Assembly (NCBI GenBank): GCA_023436515.1
Contig: JAEZIV010000102.1
Span: 1-14,206 of the forward strand
Length of the DNA: 14,206 nucleotides
DNA from: Bacillota bacterium
GTDB lineage: Bacteria > Bacillota > Clostridia > Acetivibrionales > DSM-1351
Reading direction: 5' to 3'
The notes beneath the pieces were generated by a model that had not been told where the DNA came from, made no database searches, and worked only from the letters and a program-made list of their open reading frames with translations. Both the position numbers and the translations under genes were made by a program. Each line of letters opens with the position of its first letter. Positions within the stretch are counted from its first letter, which is position 1. Positions 1 to 7,599 of this stretch are shown one piece after another.

Positions 1-201
1 ATACCCCTTTCAAAGGATATTGTAAATGCGTTGGTAAGTCAGGAGGATGAACTAGGTGACTTATACAATATGATTATCCATCAGGAACAAGGCAGCTGGG
101 AAATGGATATATATGCTGAAGCCATATGTATGGATAAGGGAAAGATTACAGAGTGCTACGTAAAGGCGCTGGCCTATGCAAGAAGCATGTTATACATATA
201 A
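1..201 (+). CDS. 3' end of a gene for an EAL/HDOD (YuxH-like) signalling protein, partial
   Basis: Frame 1 is open from the window edge to a TAA at 199-201 and gives 66 residues. They begin IPLSKDIVNALVSQ and continue through an LYNMIIHQEQGSWE stretch to a final AYARSMLYI. The pattern (a short LPLS-like start, a helix ending in L, an E/Q-x-G-x-W turn, then a Y-x-x-A-L-x-x-A helix) is what I recall from the C-terminus of proteins joining an EAL-like domain to an HDOD domain, such as B. subtilis YuxH. Those proteins are thought to act in cytoplasmic signalling. Only the tail is visible, so neither the domain order nor EAL catalytic residues can be checked. No clear intrinsic terminator follows before the next gene. 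The coding call is firm; the family assignment is moderate. Confidence 0.6.
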   Translation: MPLSKDIVNALVSQEDELGDLYNMIIHQEQGSWEMDIYAEAICMDKGKITECYVKALAYARSMLYI

Positions 202-311
202 AGGCTGTGATAAAACCCCCAGACAATGCATAATTTTAGTGACCAAAGAGATTTTTCAGCAGAGAGGCATTAAGTGGTGAGCAAAAAAATTATTATACTA
301 ATGAGAAGAAA

Positions 312-1196
312 ATGTATTCAAATGACCTATATAATGAAAAGTTAATAAAAGGGGATTATCAGCCTGAAGTTAAAGCCTATTACTTTCGAACCTGGCATGA
401 CTATGATATGGATTTTCATGAACATGACAGGGTTGAAATAATGTATATCATTAGCGGAGAATGTGAGATACACATCAGGGACTATGTTACCGAAAAAATA
501 TGCTTTAAAAAGGGTGACTTTATTCTTATCAATGCCGGAATTCCTCATAAGCTCACGGTTAGCAGTTCAACCCACTGTAAAATGATGAATATTGAGTTTA
601 TATTTATAAAGAAAGTGAATTTTCTTCCCTCCTTAAGAGAGTTCGCCCAAAATGTTGATGAGCTCAAACAGCTCCTTGCTTTCAGAGAACCCACTCTTAT
701 TTTAAAGGATTATGAGGATTTATTTCAGCTGCTGAAAAGTCTTGTAATAGAATTGAATTCCTTTACAGCCGGAACTCAAAGCATATCGGCCTCTCTTCTA
801 ATGTATGAAATACTTCTAAAAACCTCTATTGCCGCTGTAAGAAGGAGAAATGTCTCTGTATTCGAAAATTATGTCAATAAAGCAAAGGACTTTATGGATA
901 TGCATTATGACCAAAAGCTCACCCTTAAAGATATTTCGGCCAGCTGTAATCTAAATGAGGATTATCTTAACAGGGTATTTAAAAGAGAGGTCGGAATTAC
1001 AGTAATGGATTATCTGAACACTGTTAGAATTGAAAGGGCTAAAATGCTCCTTAAGAATACCAATATACCTATTATTGATATTTCGGCCTATGTTGGAATC
1101 AACAGCAGACAATACTTCAATCAGGTATTTAAGAGGCTGACAGGCCAGTCTCCAAGAGAGTTCAGAAAGAGTCTTCGAATTGAACAGTATAGTTGA
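312..1196 (+). CDS. AraC-family transcriptional regulator with N-terminal cupin sensor
   Basis: A 294-residue cytoplasmic DNA-binding protein. Residues about 20-80 form an AraC-type cupin/sugar-binding fold (WHDYDMDFHEHDRVEIMYI, then a KGDFILINAGIPH strand pair with conserved G, D and P-H). Residues about 186-285 are the double helix-turn-helix: first HTH around LTLKDISASCNLNEDYLNRVFK, second around IDISAYVGINSRQYFNQVFKRLTG, ending in the usual SPREFRKS. The length is typical. The ATG at 312 lies only 3 nt after a poor AGAAG; it is kept because the cupin homology begins soon after. It sits upstream of and codirectional with the GH4 glycosidase gene, with about 200 bp between, which suggests local control of that gene by a sugar ligand. 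The ligand cannot be named from sequence. The family call is certain; the target is inference. Confidence 0.9.
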   Translation: MYSNDLYNEKLIKGDYQPEVKAYYFRTWHDYDMDFHEHDRVEIMYIISGECEIHIRDYVTEKICFKKGDFILINAGIPHKLTVSSSTHCKMMNIEFIFIKKVNFLPSLREFAQNVDELKQLLAFREPTLILKDYEDLFQLLKSLVIELNSFTAGTQSISASLLMYEILLKTSIAAVRRRNVSVFENYVNKAKDFMDMHYDQKLTLKDISASCNLNEDYLNRVFKREVGITVMDYLNTVRIERAKMLLKNTNIPIIDISAYVGINSRQYFNQVFKRLTGQSPREFRKSLRIEQYS

Positions 1197-1336
1197 AGGC
1201 TACAAAATTAACAGAAAAACTCATAAGCAAAATTTCCTAAGAATAGCCCTCTGACCTTGAAGCCAATATGTCGCTATTTCTTTCTTATTTTCATAAACGT
1301 ATCTATATTTTAAAAACATAATAATTTATATTAAGT

Positions 1337-1342
1337 TATAAT
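1337..1342 (+). promoter_or_regulatory. Possible -10 element upstream of the GH4 gene
   Basis: A perfect TATAAT lies about 50 bp upstream of the GH4 start, in the 197-bp gap after the AraC gene. No acceptable TTGACA-like hexamer sits 16-18 bp upstream of it (the bases there read AAACAT). That would fit an activator-dependent promoter, for example one helped by the AraC protein encoded just upstream, but this is inference from one hexamer in AT-rich DNA. No terminator-like hairpin is visible after the AraC gene, so readthrough is also possible. Confidence 0.3.
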
Positions 1343-1393
1343 CAACTCATAAATATGTGTTACGGGCTTGGCCTCGTAGATGGGAGGATTATA

Positions 1394-2902
1394 ATGTCTT
1401 TTAAGGTGGCTTTTATTGGCGCTGGCAGCATTGGCTTTACAAGAGGACTACTGAGGGATCTTCTTGCAGTCAAGGAGTTTCAGAATATTAAGGTTGCATT
1501 TACAGATATTAATGAACACAATCTGAGTATGGTTACGGAGCTATGTCAGAGGGATATAGATGAAAACGGTCTGGATATACAGATACAGGCAACCACAGAT
1601 AGAAGAGAGGCTGTCAGAGATGCCAGGTATGTTTTCAATGTTGTCAGAATAGGAGGCATTGAGGCCTATCAATATGATATAGACATACCACTAAAGTATG
1701 GAATTGACCAGTGTGTAGGTGACACTCTTTGCGCAGGTGGCATAATGTACGGACAGAGGGGCATAGTCGCTATTCTTGACTTTTGTAAGGACATAAGAGA
1801 GGTGGCAGAGCCGGGCTGTATACTTCTTAATTACGCTAACCCAAATGCGATGGTCACCTGGGCCTGCAATAAATACGGCGGGGTAAGAACAATTGGTCTA
1901 TGCCACGGAGTTCAGCATGGGCATGAGCAACTGGCCAATGTTTTAGGCCTTAAAAAGGAAGAGGTAGATATAATCTGTGCCGGTATAAACCATCAGACCT
2001 GGTATGTACAGGTTAAGCATAATGGTGAGGACATGACAGGAAAGCTGCTGGAAGCCTTTGAAAAGCATCCTGAGTATTCAAAGACCGAAAAGGTTCGTAT
2101 CGATATGCTTAGACGCTTTGGCTATTATAGCACAGAGTCAAATGGACACCTTAGCGAATATGTGCCCTGGTATAGAAAACGTCCTGAGGAAATAAAGGAT
2201 TGGATTGATATGGGCATTTGGATTAACGGTGAGACCGGAGGATACCTCAGAGTAACTACTGAGGGAAGAAATTGGTTTGAAACTGACTTCCCCAACTGGA
2301 TGAAGGAGCCGCCCTTTGAGTACAAAGGGGAGCTGAGAAGTAAGGAGCATGGATCATATATACTTGAAGGTCTGGAAACAGGAAGACTATACAGAGGGCA
2401 TTTTAATGTTGTTAACAACGGAACAATAACAAACCTTCCTGATGATGCTATTGTTGAGGTTCCCGGTTATGTGGACAGAAACGGTATAAATATACCAAAG
2501 GTAGGGGATCTGCCACTGGGCTGTGCAGCAGTTTGCAACACAAGCATTTCGGTACAGAGAATGTCTGTTGAGGCGGCAGTGAAGGGTGACGATACCCTGC
2601 TGAGACAGGCTATGATGATGGATCCTCTTGTAGGGGCAGTATGTAATCCGCCGGAAATATGGCAGTTGGTGGACGAAATGCTTGTAGCGCAAAAGAAATG
2701 GCTGCCCCAGTACAGTAAGGCTATAGAGGCAGCAGAGGACAGATTGAAGAACGGAAAGCTTATACCTGTTAAGGAAGGCTATCAAGGAGCAGCGAGGGTT
2801 CATACTAAAACTGTTGAAGAAATGGCCCTGGACAAGGAGGCCGCCAGGAAAAATGCCGGAGCTGCCGATAAAGCAGAGGAAAGACCCTCGGAAAGTAAAT
2901 AG
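1394..2902 (+). CDS. Family GH4 NAD+/Mn2+-dependent glycosidase (MelA/CelF-like, COG1486)
   Basis: A cytoplasmic 502-residue glycosidase of family GH4, which cleaves glycosidic bonds by an NAD-assisted oxidation/elimination route and needs a divalent metal. Residues 5-16 (VAFIGAGSIGFT) are the Rossmann NAD-binding loop. NYANPNA at 146-152 is a conserved GH4 stretch. C170, within CHGVQHG, and H200, within GINHQTW, match in position the metal-binding Cys and His of T. maritima AglA (C174 and H203). An in-frame ATG exists at 1355, but the ATG at 1394 has GGGAGG six bases upstream and starts directly with the Rossmann strand, so it is preferred. The C-terminal 40-50 residues are charged and Ala/Lys/Glu rich, a low-complexity tail that makes the protein longer than many GH4 members. 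The CHGV signature differs from the CHSV of classical alpha-galactosidases, so the substrate (galactoside, glucoside or uronide) is left open. Confidence 0.9.
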   Translation: MSFKVAFIGAGSIGFTRGLLRDLLAVKEFQNIKVAFTDINEHNLSMVTELCQRDIDENGLDIQIQATTDRREAVRDARYVFNVVRIGGIEAYQYDIDIPLKYGIDQCVGDTLCAGGIMYGQRGIVAILDFCKDIREVAEPGCILLNYANPNAMVTWACNKYGGVRTIGLCHGVQHGHEQLANVLGLKKEEVDIICAGINHQTWYVQVKHNGEDMTGKLLEAFEKHPEYSKTEKVRIDMLRRFGYYSTESNGHLSEYVPWYRKRPEEIKDWIDMGIWINGETGGYLRVTTEGRNWFETDFPNWMKEPPFEYKGELRSKEHGSYILEGLETGRLYRGHFNVVNNGTITNLPDDAIVEVPGYVDRNGINIPKVGDLPLGCAAVCNTSISVQRMSVEAAVKGDDTLLRQAMMMDPLVGAVCNPPEIWQLVDEMLVAQKKWLPQYSKAIEAAEDRLKNGKLIPVKEGYQGAARVHTKTVEEMALDKEAARKNAGAADKAEERPSESK

Positions 2903-2922
2903 AGCAAGCTGAGGGAATTTTG

Positions 2923-3021
2923 AAGCATATTAAAATACCCAGCACATTAAAATCCGCAGCAAATTAAACTACCCAGCACTTTAAAATCAGCAGGGTATTA
3001 ATATCCAGACATATTAAAGGG
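2923..3021. repeat. Degenerate 17-bp tandem repeat, about six units
   Basis: Units begin near 2923, 2940, 2957, 2974, 2991 and 3006, with an approximate consensus CAGCAYATTAAAATMCC. The first four steps are exactly 17 bp; the fifth unit is 15 bp. The most constant part is CAG-N3-5-TTAAA. The period is not a multiple of three and every frame has stops, so it is non-coding. It fills most of the space between the GH4 stop codon and the terminator at 3020. Its role is unknown. Confidence 0.7.
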
Positions 3022-3066
3022 AATGTTCAAAAATGCTTGAGAATTCATTTTGGACATTCCTTTTTT
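3020..3066 (+). terminator. Rho-independent terminator after the GH4 gene
   Basis: The arms GGAATGTTCAAAA (3020-3032) and TTTTGGACATTCC (3048-3060) pair over 13 bp with a single G-U wobble. The loop is 15 nt, and a run of six T follows at 3061-3066. It closes the AraC/GH4 region and insulates the germination operon that starts about 115 bp downstream. Confidence 0.92.
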
Positions 3067-3180
3067 GCGCCCCGAAAAGCCTGGCCGAAGGTAAAATATT
3101 CATTCTGACTTGCAATGATAATTTAGTATCCATTGGATATGCTATAAATACATACCAATATCAGAAGTCAGGAGGAAGTT

Positions 3181-4965
3181 ATGGCAAATAACAGAGGAAT
3201 ATCCAAACTGTTCTCACTATTAACCTATAAGAAGCCTAAAGAGGTTAAAGCCTTTTATATTCCTGAAAAAGAGGAGGAAGAAAAAAAGGATCCTAAAAGT
3301 AAACAGGGAGAGAAAAGAGCAAAAGCAATAAAGAGACCAACTCCTGTTTCAGAGCTTAAGAAAATTAGTAAGAAGGATAAGGAAAATAAGGGAAATAGTG
3401 AAAATAAGCAGGCTGCTGATGGAGATGATAAAGTTCCAAAGGATATAGATGGAAACCTTCAGTTTATTAAGAAATCCTTTAATGAGAAAAATAATAAGGA
3501 TATCATTATACGAGAATTTACTATCGCAGGACAATACAGGGCCTTTATAACCTTTCTGGACGGCATGGTAGACAGGATAACCATAAATAATTTCATAATC
3601 AGGCCTCTCCTGGCAAAGAAAGAGCTTGAGAGCAATGGCAGCTGCAGCCTTGAGAAAATACTCAAGGAGGTTATAGAAACAAATCAGGCAACCAAGGTTA
3701 CTGATCCTGGGGAGATTATATACGAGATATTGGGTGGTAATACCTGCTTGTATGTAGATGGCTGTGACTACTACATTTCTAATGAAACAAAGGGGTTTGA
3801 GAAGAGGGCTGTGGCCACACCTCAGACAGAAGGAGTTGTAAGAGGCTCACAGGAGGGCTTTACAGAGAATTTAAAAACAAATGTAACACTGATTAGGAGA
3901 ATCATAAAAAACAAGGATCTATCCACAGAATATATCAAAATAGGAAAGAGAAATCATAATCAGTGCGCCGTAATGTATATAAACGGGCTGACAAATCCCG
4001 CCATTATTGAAGAGGTAAAGAGGCGTATTAAGGGATTAAATACCGACTTTATATATGGAAGCGGTATATTGGAGCAATTCATTGAAGAGAATCCAATGTC
4101 TATTTTACCAACTATTCTGACAACCGAGAGGCCTGATAGGGCAGCCGCCAACATAATAGAAGGACGGGTAGCAATAATAGCAGACGGAAGCCCCTTTGTA
4201 CTTGTGGTTCCTGTTTCTGTAACAAGTATTTTTCAAACACCTGAGGACACAAATCTACGATGGCAGTATGGTATACTTTTGAGACTGATAAGGATACTTG
4301 CCGTTTTTATAGCCGCCTTTATTCCGGGGCTTTACGTAGCTCTCACAAATTTTCACAGAGAAATGATTCCCACCGATCTCTTGATAGCGATAGCAAAAGC
4401 ACGGGAAAACGTACCGTTTCCAACCATCATAGAGGTCCTTCTGATGGAACTGTCCTTTGAGCTCATTCGAGAGGCCGGTATAAGAATTCCGGGAATTATA
4501 GGAAATACTATAGGAATTATAGGTGCACTTATTCTTGGGCAGGCAGCGGTACAGGCAAATCTAGTAAGCCCTGTACTGATAATAATTGTAGCAATAACAG
4601 GGCTGGGCAATTTCGCTATACCTGATTTCGGTATGGCCTTTGCTGCAAGAATAACAAGAATATTATTTATAGTCCTGGGAGCCTTATTGGGCTTCTATGG
4701 TATTTCTCTTGGAATTGTTGCCGTCACCGCATTACTTTCAAATACGAAATCCTTCGGTGTTCCTTTCCTTACCTTTTATGGACCGAAGGTAAATAAGAGC
4801 AATGATCTCATAATCAGAAAACCGGTATGGAAGCAGCAATTCAGGCCCGATGAGATAAATCCCCTTGACGTCACAAGGCAGTCAAAAATATCTCGGACAT
4901 GGACGCAGGGGAAACCTGCATCAGACAAGAAAAAGCAGCAGGAAGAGGAGGAAAGCCATGACTAG
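3181..4965 (+). CDS. gerAA: Spore germination receptor A subunit (GerA family)
   Basis: The A subunit of a nutrient germinant receptor, which sits in the spore inner membrane and, with the B and C subunits, responds to small-molecule germinants. It has 594 residues. Residues 1-90 are a lysine/glutamate-rich, probably disordered segment; the soluble GerA N-terminal domain follows at about 91-315. The family hallmark ERPDRAAANIIEGR (316-329) leads into IADGSPFVLVVP. Hydrophobic segments lie near 366-388, 437-456, 461-480 and 491-520, and the tail is again charged. Bacillus GerAA is roughly 480 residues, so the extra length is mainly the N-terminal extension. The start is well fixed by AGGAGG (3170-3175) five bases upstream of the ATG. 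The gene overlaps gerAB by 8 nt. Such operons are normally transcribed by sigma-G in the forespore, but I could not find a convincing sigma-G -35/-10 pair in the gap upstream. Confidence 0.95.
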   Translation: MANNRGISKLFSLLTYKKPKEVKAFYIPEKEEEEKKDPKSKQGEKRAKAIKRPTPVSELKKISKKDKENKGNSENKQAADGDDKVPKDIDGNLQFIKKSFNEKNNKDIIIREFTIAGQYRAFITFLDGMVDRITINNFIIRPLLAKKELESNGSCSLEKILKEVIETNQATKVTDPGEIIYEILGGNTCLYVDGCDYYISNETKGFEKRAVATPQTEGVVRGSQEGFTENLKTNVTLIRRIIKNKDLSTEYIKIGKRNHNQCAVMYINGLTNPAIIEEVKRRIKGLNTDFIYGSGILEQFIEENPMSILPTILTTERPDRAAANIIEGRVAIIADGSPFVLVVPVSVTSIFQTPEDTNLRWQYGILLRLIRILAVFIAAFIPGLYVALTNFHREMIPTDLLIAIAKARENVPFPTIIEVLLMELSFELIREAGIRIPGIIGNTIGIIGALILGQAAVQANLVSPVLIIIVAITGLGNFAIPDFGMAFAARITRILFIVLGALLGFYGISLGIVAVTALLSNTKSFGVPFLTFYGPKVNKSNDLIIRKPVWKQQFRPDEINPLDVTRQSKISRTWTQGKPASDKKKQQEEEESHD

Positions 4966-6067
4966 CAGGGAAGGTACCTTTGGTACATTTGAGGCAGTGT
5001 GTATGATAGTAATTGTTATGCAGACAAAAATGTTCTACACAAGTACATCACTAATCATAAAATACGAGGGGACCTCCAGTTGGTATGGAACCATTATCTC
5101 CTGCCTAATGAGCTTAGTATTCTTTTCACTGTTTTATTTATTGATGAAGAGGTTCCCCGGCATGGACCTAACCCAAATATTTGAAGCTGTTTTAGGTAAA
5201 GTCATCGGTAAAATACTTGTACTGTGCTTTGCTGCTTACAGCTTATTTTTAGCAGCTTCGAACCTACGTGAATTCATTGAAATGATTAAAATATATAATC
5301 TGCCATACACACCACCCAGTATTTTGATTTTCGGTTATATAGCCGTTTGTGCAATTGTAGCTTACACCGGCTTGGAAAGCATAGCCAGAATGGCGGCAAT
5401 CTTTCTTGTTCCGGTGCTGGTAGGTATATTTCTAATTCTTGTTTTGGCAAGCCCATATTATAGTGCTGATTATTTGAAGCCCTATTTAGGTTACGGATTT
5501 ATGAAAACTCTAAGGACCGGGGTTCTTCGCAGCTCGGCCTACGATGAGGTGTTCATTCTGACTATAATAATAAATTCCCTTCATAATCTAAAATCCTTTA
5601 AGAGGGCGGGCTATTTCAGTATTTTAATAACCGGAGCAGTTTTTAGTGTAAACGTAATATGTAATCTTATGGCCTTTATGTACAATGTCGGGTCTGAGAA
5701 TATATCAGGCTTATTTGAACTGTCAAGAGCGATTTACTTCAACAGGTTTGTTCAGAGGCTTGAATCAGTGTTCCTCTTTACATGGGTAATATCCTCCTTG
5801 CTTGCGGTTTCTCTGATATTCTATATTTCAATGAATCTATACTCAAAGGCTTTCAATATACCAAGTCACAGACCCATGATCTTTCCTTTCTGTTTTTTAC
5901 TGTTCATGGTTGCGCTTATTCCCAAAAATATATCTGAGGTTATCCAAAGGAATATACATTTTATCAGGCAGTACAGTCTGTTTTTTGTCTATCTGGTACC
6001 AATAATCGTCTTACTGATGGCTGTGATTTTTAGAAAAAGAGGTGGAAATGATGTCAAAGAGGGTTAA
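4958..6067 (+). CDS. gerAB: Spore germination receptor B subunit, permease-like (GerAB)
   Basis: A 369-residue integral membrane protein of the germination permease family, related to APC-superfamily amino acid transporters. In the GerA family this subunit is the one linked to germinant binding. About ten hydrophobic segments can be counted, for example near 11-30, 42-63, 84-105, 121-138, 145-165, 198-210, 219-242, 271-293, 307-322 and 340-358. The stretch FNRFVQRLESVFLFTW (261-276) is typical of the family. An upstream in-frame ATG at 4865 lies inside gerAA and would add a basic, non-homologous leader. The ATG at 4958 has GAGGAGG (4945-4951) six bases upstream and gives the normal family length, so it is chosen. 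It overlaps the end of gerAA by 8 nt and the start of gerAC by 17 nt, which suggests translational coupling. Confidence 0.95.
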   Translation: MTSREGTFGTFEAVCMIVIVMQTKMFYTSTSLIIKYEGTSSWYGTIISCLMSLVFFSLFYLLMKRFPGMDLTQIFEAVLGKVIGKILVLCFAAYSLFLAASNLREFIEMIKIYNLPYTPPSILIFGYIAVCAIVAYTGLESIARMAAIFLVPVLVGIFLILVLASPYYSADYLKPYLGYGFMKTLRTGVLRSSAYDEVFILTIIINSLHNLKSFKRAGYFSILITGAVFSVNVICNLMAFMYNVGSENISGLFELSRAIYFNRFVQRLESVFLFTWVISSLLAVSLIFYISMNLYSKAFNIPSHRPMIFPFCFLLFMVALIPKNISEVIQRNIHFIRQYSLFFVYLVPIIVLLMAVIFRKRGGNDVKEG

Positions 6068-7334
6068 GCTTTGTTTGCTGCTTCTGATGGCTTGTACACT
6101 TAATTGCGGCTGCTATGATGCAGCTGAGGTGGATGATCAGGTTTATGCCTTAACACTTGGACTGGAAAATGGAGTAAATGATAAACTGCGGCTGACAATT
6201 CAATACCCCACATATAAGTCCTCCGGGGGCGGGGGTGAAGGGCAGGGAGATAAGGATAGTAGTGGAATGGAGAAGGGCAACACTGCACCAGGCTTCAACA
6301 TAAGCTCTGTGGAGTCTCCCTCAATTATTGAGGCTCTTGATATGTATGGAATGGCCATATCAAGAAGAGTTTCACTAAAGCATGCCAAAACCCTGATAAT
6401 ATCTGAAGACCTTGCTAAAGAAGGTATTGAAGAAATTCTTGCACCCTTAGCTAGATTCAGAGATACCAGAAGTGTTATGAATATATTGGTGGTTAAGGGT
6501 AGTGCTCAAAAATTCATTCAGGAAAATAAGCCGTTGATAGGTGAGAGTTTATCCAAGTCAATGGAATTGATGTTTACACAAGCTAGAAATACCAGCTTTT
6601 TTCCTAAGATAGTCTTTCATGATTTTTACCGGAATATCTTTTCCACTTATGAGCAAGGCTATGCTGCTTATGCAGGACTAAATGACTTCAGCAAATTTGC
6701 AGAGGAGGCTAACAAAGGAAAATCGAAGGTCAGGGTAGGACAGGGGTACTTACCTGGAGAGATACCAAGGTCTGGAGAAGGAAAGGATGAATATACCGGA
6801 ACAGCTGTTTTTAACACGGATAAAATGGTTGGAGCTCTGAATTCTGAAGAAACAAGAGCCTTTATGATGGTAAGCGGTAAGTTCAAGAGAGGATTTGTAG
6901 TCATCAGGGATAAAAGTACACCTGATGAGGTGATAACTCTTGATTTCCGACCAAGCCGCAAACCAGAGATAAAAGCATACTTTAAGAATAAAAAACCCAT
7001 CATTGAGGTGGTCCTGAAAATGGAAGCCGATATAGCATCAATTCAGAGCCGAATTAATTATGAAGACACCAGCAATATCGAAAAACTTAATAAACAGGCA
7101 GCAGAATATGTTCTTAACCAGGTAACCCAGATGCTCGGAAAGGTACAGTACGTTTATAAATCTGATATTTTTGGATTTGGGCGTAAGCTCGCAGGATATT
7201 TTCCTACCATACAGGAATGGGAGGAATATAGATGGCTGAACCATTTTGAAGAAGCCAAGATAAGTGTAAAGGTTGATGTTAACATCAGAAGGACAGGGCT
7301 TATGGTAGAGTCGGTAAAGGCATGGTATAGATAA
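6051..7334 (+). CDS. gerAC: Spore germination receptor C subunit, lipoprotein (GerAC)
   Basis: The C subunit of the receptor, a lipoprotein anchored on the outer face of the spore inner membrane. It has 427 residues. The signal sequence (MSKRVKLCLLLLMACTLNCG) leads to C21 in GCYD, equivalent to the usual GCWD lipidation site. AAEVDDQVYALTLGLE is the conserved N-terminal GerAC stretch. A Gly/Ser/Lys-rich segment at about 57-80 looks like a flexible loop. The rest matches the GerAC body, with a late YVLNQVTQMLGKVQYVYKSDIFGFG region typical of its C-terminal domain. Possible starts are GTG 6042, ATG 6048 and ATG 6051; AGGTGG at 6040-6045 is best spaced for 6051. The residue three before the lipidated Cys is Asn rather than the usual Leu, so the lipobox is atypical. 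Confidence 0.93.
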   Translation: MSKRVKLCLLLLMACTLNCGCYDAAEVDDQVYALTLGLENGVNDKLRLTIQYPTYKSSGGGGEGQGDKDSSGMEKGNTAPGFNISSVESPSIIEALDMYGMAISRRVSLKHAKTLIISEDLAKEGIEEILAPLARFRDTRSVMNILVVKGSAQKFIQENKPLIGESLSKSMELMFTQARNTSFFPKIVFHDFYRNIFSTYEQGYAAYAGLNDFSKFAEEANKGKSKVRVGQGYLPGEIPRSGEGKDEYTGTAVFNTDKMVGALNSEETRAFMMVSGKFKRGFVVIRDKSTPDEVITLDFRPSRKPEIKAYFKNKKPIIEVVLKMEADIASIQSRINYEDTSNIEKLNKQAAEYVLNQVTQMLGKVQYVYKSDIFGFGRKLAGYFPTIQEWEEYRWLNHFEEAKISVKVDVNIRRTGLMVESVKAWYR

Positions 7335-7363
7335 TATTCAGTACCGGAGGAGAGGTAATAGGT

Positions 7364-7531
7364 ATGGCCTATATTTTGATGATTTTTATGCTTATGGCAG
7401 GTTACTATAGCCTGACATATGGTGTAAGCTTATGGAGAGATGATCGGTTAATACTGGGGAGTATCGGAGTTATTGTGATATCTGTACTAGGCACAACAAT
7501 TCCTATAATATTTCTGTTTATAAAACGTTAG
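7364..7531 (+). CDS. Small two-helix membrane protein, probable germination receptor D subunit
   Basis: A 55-codon reading frame 29 bp after gerAC on the same strand, with AGAGG (7351-7355) eight bases upstream of the ATG and a GGAGG just before that. It encodes a hydrophobic helix at about residues 2-21 (YILMIFMLMAGYYSLTYG), a short polar turn with WRDDR at 24-28, a second helix at about 30-52, and a final IKR. Two membrane passes and a length of about 55-75 residues fit the small D subunits reported next to several Bacillus receptor operons, which modulate receptor function. I assign it by position, size and topology, not by a remembered sequence match. It is probably the last gene of the operon; no intrinsic terminator is evident in the 59 bp that follow. 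Confidence 0.72.
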   Translation: MAYILMIFMLMAGYYSLTYGVSLWRDDRLILGSIGVIVISVLGTTIPIIFLFIKR

Positions 7532-7562
7532 GCCAAAGGATAAAGGGGTGTACAGCTACCGT

Positions 7563-7599
7563 GGGGCAGCTAAACTCCATTGATGGGCAGTTATACTCC
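7563..7599. repeat. Imperfect 21-bp tandem duplication across the AraC stop codon
   Basis: GGGGCAGCTAAACTCC (7563-7578) and TGGGCAGTTATACTCC (7584-7599) repeat with a 21-bp offset and three differences. Read on the minus strand, the second carries the last sense codons and TAA of the AraC-family gene, and the first carries a second in-frame stop (TAG) seven codons later. It looks like a small duplication of the gene end between two convergent genes. Confidence 0.5.

Noticed and set aside
2387..2803. A 138-codon minus-strand open frame inside the GH4 gene
   Set aside because: It lies wholly within a strongly supported gene, has no ribosome site or recognisable domain, and reads as a shadow frame.
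2923..3021. Tandem repeat as a CRISPR array
   Set aside because: Units are 17 bp, directly adjacent with no spacers, and degenerate; no cas genes are nearby.
3100..3170. Sigma-G promoter for the germination operon
   Set aside because: Expected from biology, but no GNATR/CATNNTA pair with proper spacing could be found by eye. TTGCAA at 3110 is 27 bp from TATAAA, too far for sigma-A.
4865..4957. Longer GerAB start inside gerAA
   Set aside because: The basic 31-residue leader has no similarity to the family, and the ATG at 4958 has a strong, well-spaced ribosome site.
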